A stretch of DNA of 24,253 nucleotides, taken from the NCBI GenBank assembly GCA_027021325.1, contig JALUUN010000622.1, positions 1-24,253 on the forward strand, in the 5' to 3' direction. The notes beneath the pieces are model-generated. The model saw nothing but the letters and a program-made list of their open reading frames with translations, was not told the DNA's origin and searched no databases. Shown here piece after piece: positions 1-7,134 of the stretch. The DNA comes from Planctomycetota bacterium (lineage in GTDB: Bacteria; Planctomycetota; UBA1135). Positions within the stretch are counted from its first letter, which is position 1. The number at the start of each line of letters is the position of its first letter. The translations under genes and the position numbers were made by a program.

Positions 1-39
1 ACATGGGCGGCGGGCGCGGGAGCCGGCACGGCAGGGCGT

Positions 40-45
40 TATATT
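40..45 (+). promoter_or_regulatory. possible -10 element of the Exb-like operon
   Basis: TATATT matches the bacterial -10 consensus at five of six positions and lies in a small AT-rich island (36-70) in otherwise very GC-rich DNA. Transcription would start near 52, leaving a leader of about 120 bases before the ATG chosen at 173. I see no convincing -35 box, so the call rests on the hexamer and its position at the head of a six-gene operon. Confidence 0.3.
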
Positions 46-172
46 ACCGATTATGCGTGACATATCTCTGTGGAGAGAGACCTTTTTGGCCTGGACGAGG
101 CCCGCTTTTCGCGAAATGATCGTGGACGGTTCCTTCAACATCCCTACGTGGCCTCCCATGCCTCCACCCATC

Positions 173-1219
173 ATGAAAGGCTCGACCCTTCCCCTTCTCG
201 GTCTTCCGCTCCTCCTCCCGGCCGCCCTGCCGGCCCAGGAGGCCGACCCCGTGCCGGTGACGATCCGGGAGCTCGATGTCCAGGGCGCTCTCCGGGAGTT
301 CCAGCAGTTCCAACAGGAACTCGAGCGCCACCGCCAGGAGGTGGCCGCCGGGCAGAGCGCGGCCGTCGAGATCGCCCAGATCCTCGAGGAACTGCAGGCC
401 ACCGCCTCTCCCGAGAACGGCTACAACGAGAAGGAGATCCTGCAAGCGATCCAGAACTACGTGGACACCGTGGTCGTCTCCCAGGTCGGCCTGGTGGATT
501 TCCTGGAGTCCCAGCGCTTTCGCATCTCCTACTACGCCAACAAGATGGCCTCCTCGGTCCGCCCGGAGGATGTCACCGTCCTGTTCGGCACCGAGGAGCA
601 GAACGTCCAGGCCATCGAGGAGAAGGTGCGCGAGGTGGCGGCCGCCCAGGAGGAGATCGCCCGCTTCCTGGACAGCCTGCCCGAGGACCAGTTCGACAAG
701 CGGACCTTCCGGCCCCGGCCCGGGATCACGCCGGAGAACGCCCGCCGGCTTCAGGAGCTGGAGTTTCGCTATCAGCACCTGCGCAACGGTCTGGAGCTCG
801 CCAAGAACCGCCTGAGCCTGGTCCGCCGGGCTGGCCGCGCCACCCAGACCGGCGCCATGCCGGCGGACCTCAACGTGGACCTCCTCCTGGGCCAGATGTT
901 CGGCGCCCTGGACCGCATCCGCATGCAGATGAGCGCCGACCTCATGCAGCTCGAGCTCTACCTGGGGAACTTCGCCCAGACCGCCCACACCCAGGAGATC
1001 TTCCAGGCCTTCCAGCGCCTGGTCGAGACCCAGGGCGGGCTCGACAACCCGAGCCCCGGCCTGGCCAACGTCCTGGACTGGCTTCAGGAGTCCAGCAGCC
1101 GGCATCTGCGCCTCGGCGCCAGCACTCTGAACGCGGCCTCTCCGAACCTGCCTCTCAGCCGCTCCAGCGACCTTCTGCGCGAGGCCTACACCGGCGCCCG
1201 CCCCGACGCCCGCAACTGA
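173..1219 (+). CDS. exported helical protein, first gene of an Exb-like operon
   Basis: A 348-residue protein that I cannot assign to a named family. The first ~22 residues form a signal peptide with a hydrophobic Leu/Pro core and an Ala-Gln cleavage region (PAALPAQ). I therefore chose the ATG at 173; an in-frame ATG at 53 would bury the signal behind 40 unlikely residues. The mature part is mostly helical, rich in Gln, Glu and Ala. Heptad-like stretches near residues 35-60 and 150-170 suggest coiled coil, and there are no cysteines or visible catalytic motifs. It is followed after 13 bases by another exported coiled-coil protein and then by ExbB- and ExbD-like genes. By context it is probably a periplasmic partner or scaffold of that motor. 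The export call is firm; the role is inferred only from neighbours. Confidence 0.75.
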   Translation: MKGSTLPLLGLPLLLPAALPAQEADPVPVTIRELDVQGALREFQQFQQELERHRQEVAAGQSAAVEIAQILEELQATASPENGYNEKEILQAIQNYVDTVVVSQVGLVDFLESQRFRISYYANKMASSVRPEDVTVLFGTEEQNVQAIEEKVREVAAAQEEIARFLDSLPEDQFDKRTFRPRPGITPENARRLQELEFRYQHLRNGLELAKNRLSLVRRAGRATQTGAMPADLNVDLLLGQMFGALDRIRMQMSADLMQLELYLGNFAQTAHTQEIFQAFQRLVETQGGLDNPSPGLANVLDWLQESSSRHLRLGASTLNAASPNLPLSRSSDLLREAYTGARPDARN

Positions 1220-1232
1220 CCCGGCACCCACC

Positions 1233-1946
1233 ATGCTTTCCTTCCTCACCCTGCTCGTCTGGGCTCCGGTCCTCCAGGAGCCCCAGCCTTCCGAACCCAG
1301 CGCCGCCGCGCTCCACGAGCGCGTGCACCAGCTGCGCAAGGACCTCCTGGTCGGCGGCGAGAGCGTGCGCCGCGCCGAGGAAGAGGCCATCGCCTTCTAC
1401 GAGACCCGGATGGAGGCCCTGAACGAACAGGCCGACCTCCTGTCCGTGGATCTCGCCGAGAAGCAAGCCCAGTACGACCTCGCCCTGGACCGCACCCTCA
1501 CCGCCGAGACGGACACCGCGCGCCGCGCCGCCGCCGCCGAGGCCGCCTCCCTGAAGCGCGAGATCCAGGCCATCCGGGACCAGATCGCCGCCCTGGAGCG
1601 CAGCCAGGGCGAGCTCGCCGACGCCATCGCCGCCGTCGAGGCGAAGATGCGCGAGCGCCAGCGTCTGGAGGCGGAGTTCGAGTCCACTGGTGTCGCCCCC
1701 GATCCCCTGATCACCCCCGGCGGCCTCGGCCTGGCGCCGACCCTGCCGGAGGATCCGGGTCTCGACCCTCTACAGGACGCCGATCTCCTCACCGACCTCA
1801 TGGCCCGCGATCCGGAGCGGGCGCGGGAGCTGATCCTGCGCACCGACCCGGAACGCTACTGGCGGCTCTGGCCCTTGCAGCCGGACGCCGAGGTCTTGCG
1901 CAAGGCCATTCGTTTCCCGGTGGGGGATCCGCCGGAGGACCGCTGA
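1233..1946 (+). CDS. exported coiled-coil protein, Exb-like operon
   Basis: A 237-residue protein with a short signal peptide (hydrophobic residues 2-14, likely cleavage near Gln15) and a long predicted coiled coil over roughly residues 25-150, rich in Glu, Ala, Arg and Gln. A Pro/Gly-rich stretch (about 155-180) and a small C-terminal helical part containing a Tyr-Trp-Arg-Leu-Trp motif follow. It lies 13 bases after the previous gene and 16 bases before the ExbB-like gene. In gammaproteobacteria, an exported coiled-coil DUF3450 protein often precedes ExbB-ExbD-TonB genes. Size, fold and position here are analogous, but I cannot show sequence homology by eye. Its likely role is a periplasmic adaptor that spans or organises the motor complex. 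No Shine-Dalgarno sequence is visible. Confidence 0.75.
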   Translation: MLSFLTLLVWAPVLQEPQPSEPSAAALHERVHQLRKDLLVGGESVRRAEEEAIAFYETRMEALNEQADLLSVDLAEKQAQYDLALDRTLTAETDTARRAAAAEAASLKREIQAIRDQIAALERSQGELADAIAAVEAKMRERQRLEAEFESTGVAPDPLITPGGLGLAPTLPEDPGLDPLQDADLLTDLMARDPERARELILRTDPERYWRLWPLQPDAEVLRKAIRFPVGDPPEDR

Positions 1947-1962
1947 GCTGGAGGTTCCGGTC

Positions 1963-2451
1963 ATGCTCGGCACCTGGTTCGAGATGGGCGGTCCGGTCAT
2001 GTGGGCCCTCCTCGGCGCCTGGGCGGTGGTCGCCGGGACCTGCCTCGACCGTGCCCTCTACTGGCTGGGGGCGGCCCTCCGCCAGCCGCTCCTGCGCTTG
2101 AACTCCCTGGCCCGCCGCGAGGGTCCGGAGCGGGCGCGGCGCGCCTTCGAGGAAGAACTCCTGCGCGCCCGACGCGGCCTCGACCGCATTGACAGCGTCA
2201 GCCAGATCGCCACCAGCCTCGGCCTCTTCGGCACCGTCCTCGGCATCGCCCGCGCTTTCTTCGGCCGCGGCGGTGAGGCCGGCGTGGATCCGGAAGTCCT
2301 CGGCTCCAGCCTGGCGACGGCGCTGTTCACGACCATCGCCGGGCTGGCGGTCTTCCTCGTCGGGCAGCTGGCCCTGGCCCTCCTCCAGGAGCTGGAGTCG
2401 GCCTGGATCGAGCGCGCCCGGCGGATCCTCGGCCCGGAGATCCTTCCGTGA
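1963..2451 (+). CDS. MotA/TolQ/ExbB family proton-channel protein (short form)
   Basis: A 162-residue inner-membrane protein of the family that conducts protons to drive TonB, TolA or flagellar partners. Three hydrophobic segments are visible: about residues 10-30, 78-100 and 118-142. The second contains the family pattern SLGLFGTVLGIARAF and the third ATALFTTIAGLAVFLVG, both close to the ExbB/TolQ core. At 162 residues it is shorter than typical ExbB or TolQ (about 230-245), because the cytoplasmic loop and tail are reduced. A good Shine-Dalgarno GGAGG lies at 1950-1954, 8 bases before the ATG. Its stop codon overlaps the start of the ExbD-like gene, as expected for subunits made in fixed ratio. 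Family assignment is strong; whether it works in an Exb-, Tol- or novel-type motor is open. Confidence 0.9.
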   Translation: MLGTWFEMGGPVMWALLGAWAVVAGTCLDRALYWLGAALRQPLLRLNSLARREGPERARRAFEEELLRARRGLDRIDSVSQIATSLGLFGTVLGIARAFFGRGGEAGVDPEVLGSSLATALFTTIAGLAVFLVGQLALALLQELESAWIERARRILGPEILP

Positions 2452-2921
2452 TGGACGCCCGGCCGGCCCGCCGCAGCCTGGGCGCGAAGGGGCTCACGCC
2501 CCTTCTGGACACCCTCTTCCTCCTGCTCTTCACCTTGCTGGCGACCAGTGAGCCGGCGCGCACCGAGGCCCTGGAGATGGTCCGCATCCAGCTGCCACGG
2601 GTGGAGGCGGAAGCCAGCGGCGCCGGCGACGCCGCGGCCCTGCTCCTGGAAGTGGACGCCGACTCCCGCATCCGCCTGGAGGGCTCGGGTCCGGTGACCA
2701 GCCTCGAGGAGCTGGACGCCGCCCTGGCCGCGGCACGCGGCGGCCGCAGTCCGGAGGAAGTGCCGGTGCGCATCCTCGGAGACCGCGAGGCCCGCCACGG
2801 CGTCGCCGTCCAGCTCCTGCAGCACCTGCGCCTCCTGGGCTTCGTCTCCATCGAACTCGTCGCCGCCGGCGGCGACGAGGAGGACTTCCTGCCGCGCCTC
2901 GGGGAGGGTCCGCTCCGCTGA
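2451..2921 (+). CDS. ExbD/TolR-like biopolymer transport protein
   Basis: A 156-residue protein with one N-terminal transmembrane segment and a periplasmic domain. The membrane segment carries the family signature LTPLLDTLFLLLFTLLATS. Asp20 sits where ExbD and TolR have the aspartate essential for proton-driven movement. After the membrane segment come a strand-rich stretch (IQLPRV) and an alpha/beta domain that ends with a helix and strand typical of the ExbD fold (LLQHLRLLGFVSIELV). I chose the ATG at 2451, which shares one base with the upstream stop (TGATG). A GTG at 2448 would also fit, but the same TGATG junction recurs at the next gene. It pairs with the ExbB-like protein just upstream to form the stator or motor unit. 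Confidence 0.85.
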   Translation: MDARPARRSLGAKGLTPLLDTLFLLLFTLLATSEPARTEALEMVRIQLPRVEAEASGAGDAAALLLEVDADSRIRLEGSGPVTSLEELDAALAAARGGRSPEEVPVRILGDREARHGVAVQLLQHLRLLGFVSIELVAAGGDEEDFLPRLGEGPLR

Positions 2922-3913
2922 TGCGCCTGCTCCGGGAACTCCTCCTCATGGCCGGTGCCGGCTGGCTCACCTGGTGGCTCCTCCTGGTGCCCCGCCCGGC
3001 CGCCGGACCCGCGCCACCGGCGCCGGCGCCGGCCCCCAGCCTGCGCCTGCAGCCGCGGACCCTGAACGCCACCGCGCCGGCGCCCGAGGCGTCGGCGGCG
3101 GCTCCGGCGCCGGAGTCCGGAACCCCTGAGGGCGAGAAGGACCGGCCTCCGCGAGTGGCCGAGGAGGAGCAAGGAGGGGACGCCGAGGAAGCGGCGCCGG
3201 AGGAGGCGACGGGTGAATCCACAGCCGCAGCCGCTCCCGAGGAAGCTGCGGAGGAAGCCGTGGCGGAGGCCGAGGATCCGCCTCCCGACGAGACGCCCGG
3301 GTCGGCCGCCGGCGGCGAGACCGCCGCGGCCGACGAGGTCCGCCAGGTCATGGAGGACGCCGGCCTCCGCAGCCAGGCCCGCCGCGAACTCGCAGGCGAG
3401 GCCAGCCAGGGCTTCGCGACCACGATCCTCGCCCGACCGGAGGACGAACTCGACCTGGCCCGCTTCTTCGGCGAGCGCATCGTCATGATCCCGAAGCAGG
3501 CCTTCGGCTCCGAGGATCCCTGGTGGTACGGCCTCGATCTGGCAACTGGCGAGATCCGGCGGCACGACGGGGCGCCGCCGCTGGCGGCAGTGCAGCAGGC
3601 CCGTGAGTACCGCAGCCAGTACATCGACCAGGGCCAGTACCCGCGCCTGCCCGACGCCATACGCGCCTTCCGCCGAAGCTTCCTGGGCACCTCCTGGAAG
3701 GACATCTACTTCTTCGGTGCCCTTCTCTCCGAGGCCGAGTGGGCGCTTGTCATCGCCCGCCGCCAGAAGGCCCTGGCGGCCGCTCCGGACCCCACCAAGC
3801 CGGTCCGGCGCTTCGTCCTCGCCTACCGCCGGTTGGACGGCGGCGCCTTCGATCTCCAGGTCCGCCGCATCGAGTTCGCGGACGGAAGCACCTTCCAGCC
3901 CCCTCAGCCCTGA
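2921..3913 (+). CDS. membrane-anchored protein with Ala/Pro/Glu-rich linker and unknown C-terminal domain
   Basis: A 330-residue protein beginning at an ATG that shares its first base with the preceding stop codon. Residues 5-23 form one transmembrane helix rich in Trp and Leu. Residues 26 to about 140 are a low-complexity periplasmic linker of Ala, Pro and Glu. Residues ~140-330 are a globular domain with many aromatics, including a Trp-Trp-Tyr cluster and a Trp-Lys-Asp-Ile-Tyr-Phe-Phe motif. The position after ExbB- and ExbD-like genes and the anchor-linker-domain layout match an energy transducer such as TonB or TolA. However, the membrane helix lacks the Ser-x3-His motif of TonB, and the C-terminal domain does not look like a TonB domain. 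I do not recognise it. It may be a new effector of this motor, or a structural partner that bridges to the cell wall. Confidence 0.75.
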   Translation: MRLLRELLLMAGAGWLTWWLLLVPRPAAGPAPPAPAPAPSLRLQPRTLNATAPAPEASAAAPAPESGTPEGEKDRPPRVAEEEQGGDAEEAAPEEATGESTAAAAPEEAAEEAVAEAEDPPPDETPGSAAGGETAAADEVRQVMEDAGLRSQARRELAGEASQGFATTILARPEDELDLARFFGERIVMIPKQAFGSEDPWWYGLDLATGEIRRHDGAPPLAAVQQAREYRSQYIDQGQYPRLPDAIRAFRRSFLGTSWKDIYFFGALLSEAEWALVIARRQKALAAAPDPTKPVRRFVLAYRRLDGGAFDLQVRRIEFADGSTFQPPQP

Positions 3914-3923
3914 AGCACCCGCC

Positions 3924-4541
3924 ATGCAACGGATCGCCCTTTTCTCTCTCCTGCTCCTCCTTCCCGGCCTGGCCGCCTGCAGCGCCACCGACCTCGACTC
4001 GCGCACGCCACGCCAGGTCGCCGCCGAGGTGGCTGACCTCCTGGTCGCCGGCGACGAGGGCGCCGCCGCCGAGCTCTTCGACGCCTGGGCCGAGGACGAA
4101 GGCGCCCGCCAGGCCATGTACCCGGTCCTCTTCGACATCGCCGAGGAGCACTACGACACCGGAAGCGCCCGCGACGCGGCCGCCATCATGCGCTTCACCG
4201 CCTCGCGCTACCCAAACAGCCTCGCCGCCAAGGAGGCGCTCCTCTACAGCCTGCTCCTGCAGCGGGCCGAGGAGGGCGCCCTCAGCCGCAGCGGACTCGA
4301 CGAGATGGGCGACCTGGTGCGCGAGCTCGAGGGACGTGCCCAGAATCCGGCCTGGGTGAGCCTGGCCGCGATCTGGTACTGGATCGACCGGGACCGCCCC
4401 GAGCAGGCCGCCGAGGCCTGGCGCGACTTCCAGGACACCTGGAACGGCCGGCCGAGCTACCTGAAGCCGGAACTCGTCGAGATCGAGCGCTGGCTCGAGA
4501 CCAAGGGCGCCCTGGAGCTCACCCCGAAGCCCGGCGCCTAG
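3924..4541 (+). CDS. lipoprotein with helical-repeat domain, last gene of Exb-like operon
   Basis: A 205-residue lipoprotein. The signal peptide has a poly-Leu core and a lipobox ending LPGLAAC, with the acylated Cys at position 19. This fixes the ATG at 3924, ten bases after the preceding stop. The mature part is all-helical, with pairs of amphipathic helices rich in Ala and Glu (for example around YDTGSARDAAAIMRF and RPEQAAEAWRDFQD). This resembles TPR-like repeats, but I cannot make a clean consensus match. Exb/Tol-type operons commonly end with a TPR protein or a lipoprotein such as Pal or YbgF/CpoB, so an outer-membrane or periplasmic accessory role is plausible. It is inferred from context. 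Confidence 0.75.
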   Translation: MQRIALFSLLLLLPGLAACSATDLDSRTPRQVAAEVADLLVAGDEGAAAELFDAWAEDEGARQAMYPVLFDIAEEHYDTGSARDAAAIMRFTASRYPNSLAAKEALLYSLLLQRAEEGALSRSGLDEMGDLVRELEGRAQNPAWVSLAAIWYWIDRDRPEQAAEAWRDFQDTWNGRPSYLKPELVEIERWLETKGALELTPKPGA

Positions 4542-4978
4542 GATCAGAGGCTGCAGAAGGACGGCTGCAAGCGCCGTTCTCGGCCCCGTCCGTCCCATCC
4601 GCCGGCTGGCGCCATGCGCCGGCGAGGCCGTGCCGCCGGTGGAATCCGGTCCATCGGGTTCCACTCCGGCTCGAGGCCCGAAGCCTGGATGCCGCGGGAA
4701 GAGGCCGACGAACAGATCCCCGGCGCCGGCCTTCACCTCGAAGGGACCTGCAGGAACCATCTCGCCGCTCTCCGCGAACTCACCGGAGCGTGCGAGGTGG
4801 GGCAGCCTGGAGCTCCACCTCGGGCCAGGCCTCCCGAGCCCGCGGACCGGGACGGTTCCGGCCGAGAGCCCGTCGCGCTGCCTGCGGGCTTGGGCCGGCT
4901 CCTCCTGAAGCCAGGCACCAGCGGAGGCGAGGGCCCGGGAGAGGAAGGCGGAGGCGGGAGAGCGCGTGGGAAGCCGGC
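4542..4978. other. 437-base gap between convergent genes, no convincing gene
   Basis: This stretch separates the stop of the lipoprotein gene (+) from the stop of the ABC permease gene (-). Several short frames are open, as expected at this GC content, but none has a believable start, signal or family motif. It holds an 8-bp hairpin at 4558-4580 (AGGACGGC/GCCGTTCT, one G-T pair, 7-base loop) and a larger hairpin at 4635-4670. On the minus strand about 4690-4785 reads as a protein-like fragment with no recognisable start; it may be a gene remnant. Confidence 0.5.
4635..4670. terminator. strong hairpin in convergent gap, possible bidirectional terminator
   Basis: Arms 4635-4648 and 4655-4670 form 14 base pairs around the 6-base loop GTCCAT, interrupted by one 2-base bulge (CT at 4664-4665) and including one T-G pair. 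It lies between convergent genes, where a shared terminator is expected. Neither side has a T-run, so a classical intrinsic terminator is not proven. A structured 3' end or a remnant of another element is possible. Confidence 0.4.
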
Positions 4979-6322
4979 TCAGCCGCTCAGGAAGCGGCGG
5001 TGAAAGAGGGAGCGGGCCAGCAGGGAAGCGGCTACGGCGAACGCGAGCTGGACCAGGATGGCGGTCTGGATGACGGGGTGGTCCAGGCCCTGGCTGTTCC
5101 AGAGATGGCTCTCGATGCCGCCCACCGCCCAGTAGGTCAGGGTGCACTTGCTGGCCAGTTCCACCGCCGGCGGCAGGGCGAACTGGCCGAGGGGCATCCA
5201 GGCTCCGCCGAGAGCGGACATGACCAGGATCAGGAGGGTACCGAGGCCGTCGGCCTGCCTGGTGGTCCGGCACCAGGTGCCGAGGAGGAGGCCGAAGGCG
5301 GTGACCGCCAGGCAGGTCGAGAGGACCAGGACACCGAGGGTCAGCGGGTCCCGGAACAGATCCACTCGGAAGACCATCTCGCCGACGACGAAGACCACGG
5401 CGAGCTGGACGAGACCGGTCAGGAAGGTCGAGAAGAATTTCCCCAGAAGGACGGACTCCCGCGGGGCGCGGCTCAGAAGCAGCCGGCGCAGGGTGCCCTG
5501 GTCCCGCTCCTCCAGGAGGGTCCGGCCGGCGGCGGCCAGCCCGAACATCAGCATCATCACGCCCATCCCGGCGATGTTGTGGATGAGCATGAAGGTCGCC
5601 TCCTTCGGACGGTCGGGCGGCGCGTGGTCCTCCATCTCCACCGGCACGAGCGCCAGGAAGTCCCCCTCCAGGAAGGATCCGCCGCCGCCCGGGGCCTCTT
5701 CCGCTCCCCCGGCGGCGCCCTCCGCCCTCCGGGCGCCCAGGAAAGCCCCCAGGGTCTCCTGGATGCCCCGCAGGAAGCGGGTGACGGTCTCGATGCCTTC
5801 GGGGTCCATGCCCAGATCGGCGAGGCTGCGCCGCATCACCGGCACCCAGAGGCCGCCCTGGGTGAGCTCCATCATGGCCTGCAGAAGGGCAGCCCGGACG
5901 ATCCGGTCCTCCATGGCCCGGCCCGGATCCCGAATCAAGCGCAGGGGCGGCAGCTCGCCGGAGACGAGGGCCTCCGCGAAGCCCTCCTCGATCACCAGGG
6001 CGTGATGGGCCTCGCCGTCCTCGACCTGGCGGCGGGCCTCCTCGACGGTCCAGGGCCGGCCGCCGGGACGCAGGCGCAGGCGGACCATGCCGGTCCGCTC
6101 CAGGGCATCCGTGAGTCCGGTGCTGGCCTCCCGCCCGTCCCGGTCCACCAGGAGCAGGGAGACCCTCCCCATGGAGCCCTGCTCGCCGAAGACCCCGGAC
6201 ATGATGAAGCCGAAGGCCAGGACGATGGCCACCGGCAGGAGAAAGGCGAAGAGGAGCGCCGTCCGGTCCCGGAAGAAGAGGCGCAGGTCCTTGGCGGCCA
6301 GGATCCAGGCGGCGCGGATCAT
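4979..6322 (-). CDS. ABC-2 type transporter permease
   Basis: A 447-residue inner-membrane permease of the ABC-2 export family (the layout seen in YhhJ/YbhS- and DrrB-like proteins). The first transmembrane helix is at about residues 21-45. A large extracytoplasmic region follows to about 240. Five further hydrophobic segments lie at roughly 247-266, 300-318, 328-350, 361-380 and 418-440. The helix-turn stretch LLEERDQGTLRRLLLSRAP is the typical ABC-2 coupling segment. The start ATG overlaps the stop of the ATPase gene by four bases (ATGA), so the two are translationally coupled. Together they probably export a drug, lipid or polymer. The substrate cannot be read from sequence, and no membrane-fusion (HlyD-like) partner is encoded in the window. 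Confidence 0.9.
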   Translation of the reverse strand: MIRAAWILAAKDLRLFFRDRTALLFAFLLPVAIVLAFGFIMSGVFGEQGSMGRVSLLLVDRDGREASTGLTDALERTGMVRLRLRPGGRPWTVEEARRQVEDGEAHHALVIEEGFAEALVSGELPPLRLIRDPGRAMEDRIVRAALLQAMMELTQGGLWVPVMRRSLADLGMDPEGIETVTRFLRGIQETLGAFLGARRAEGAAGGAEEAPGGGGSFLEGDFLALVPVEMEDHAPPDRPKEATFMLIHNIAGMGVMMLMFGLAAAGRTLLEERDQGTLRRLLLSRAPRESVLLGKFFSTFLTGLVQLAVVFVVGEMVFRVDLFRDPLTLGVLVLSTCLAVTAFGLLLGTWCRTTRQADGLGTLLILVMSALGGAWMPLGQFALPPAVELASKCTLTYWAVGGIESHLWNSQGLDHPVIQTAILVQLAFAVAASLLARSLFHRRFLSG

Positions 6323-7065
6323 CCCTCGTCCCTCAGATGACGTCCGGTGAGATGCAGGAAGACCTGCTCGAGGTCGGCGTCGGGATCGCCGGCGGCCGCA
6401 GCCAGTTCGCGGGCGGTTCCGCAGGCGATGATCCGCCCTTCGTGGATGATGCCGACGCGGTCGCAGAGGCGCTGCGCCTCCTCCATGTAGTGAGTCGTGT
6501 AGAGCAGCGCCCGCCCCTCGTTCTTCAGGGTCTGGAGGCGGTCGAAGATGTGGTTGCGGGACTGGGGATCCACGCCCACCGTCGGCTCGTCGCAGAGCAG
6601 GAGGCCGGGGCGGTGGAGGTCGCCGATGGCGATGTTCAGGCGCCGCTTCATGCCCCCGGACCAGGAGCGGACCCGGTCGCGGGCCCGGTCCGCGAGGCCG
6701 GCAAGACCCAGGGCCCGGTCCACCGCTTCGGCCAGGGCCGTGCCCCGAAGCCCCTGCAGGCGGCCGAAAAACTCCAGGTTCTCACGGCCGCTCAGGCCCT
6801 CGTAGAGGGCCAGCTCCTGGGGCACCCAGCCGAGGCGGGCGCGGTCTCCGACGCGCTCCGCCGGCCGGAACGGCTCTCCCTCCCAGCGGATCTCGCCCTC
6901 CCAGCGCCGGAAGACTCCCGCCAGACACAAGATGGTCGTGGTCTTGCCGGCGCCGTTGGGGCCAAGCAGACCGAAGACCTCGCCGGGGGCGACTTCGAAG
7001 GAGACCCCCTGAACCGCGAGGCGCTCGCCATAGGCGTAGCGGAGACCGTCTACCTCGAGGAGCAT
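6319..7065 (-). CDS. ABC transporter ATP-binding protein
   Basis: A 248-residue cytoplasmic ATPase that powers the permease encoded immediately downstream. It has a complete nucleotide-binding domain: Walker A GPNGAGKTT (35-43), Q-loop Gln83, ABC signature SGGMK (136-140), Walker B LLLCDE (155-160), D-loop region GVDPQSR and switch His192. The motif spacing and the SGGMKRRLNIA signature are those of the CcmA/DrrA-like ABC-2 exporter group. The open frame continues upstream for 471 codons, antisense to rnc and mfd, but homology begins exactly at the Met at 7065, so that start is chosen. A CACAAT -10-like box lies 8 bases before the ATG, which would give an essentially leaderless mRNA. Confidence 0.93.
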   Translation of the reverse strand: MLLEVDGLRYAYGERLAVQGVSFEVAPGEVFGLLGPNGAGKTTTILCLAGVFRRWEGEIRWEGEPFRPAERVGDRARLGWVPQELALYEGLSGRENLEFFGRLQGLRGTALAEAVDRALGLAGLADRARDRVRSWSGGMKRRLNIAIGDLHRPGLLLCDEPTVGVDPQSRNHIFDRLQTLKNEGRALLYTTHYMEEAQRLCDRVGIIHEGRIIACGTARELAAAAGDPDADLEQVFLHLTGRHLRDEG

Positions 7066-7073
7066 GGCCCGGG

Positions 7074-7079
7074 ATTGTG
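7074..7079 (-). promoter_or_regulatory. possible -10 element for the ABC exporter genes
   Basis: The minus strand reads CACAATCCC here, only 8 bases before the ATG at 7065. The 11-mer GGCACAATCCC recurs upstream of the minus-strand gene at 13956-15815. It shares the AATCC core with the TAGAATCC box used on the plus strand for rnc. No clear -35 was found. Confidence 0.35.
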
Positions 7080-7119
7080 CCAGGACCGGGCTGCGATCCG
7101 GGCGCCTCCGGCCGGGCGC

Positions 7120-7125
7120 TAGAAT
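7120..7125 (+). promoter_or_regulatory. possible -10 element for rnc
   Basis: TAGAAT matches TATAAT at five of six positions and ends 9 bases before the GTG start at 7135. Transcription would begin about 3 bases before the start codon, so the mRNA would be almost leaderless. A 16-base block starting at this box (TAGAATCCTCCGCCCG) is repeated exactly at 12179-12194. The -35 region is unconvincing. Confidence 0.45.
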
Positions 7126-7134
7126 CCTCCGCCC

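Noticed and set aside
53..172. In-frame upstream start at 53 for the first exported protein
   Set aside because: It would add 40 atypical residues in front of a well-formed signal peptide beginning at 173.
2327..4138. 603-codon minus-strand frame across the Exb-like operon
   Set aside because: It crosses four well-supported genes with good family motifs and is Arg/Ser/Ala-rich noise.
4614..5003. 129-codon plus-strand frame in the convergent gap
   Set aside because: Composition is Arg/Gly/Pro-rich without a motif, and it runs into the 3' end of the permease gene on the opposite strand.
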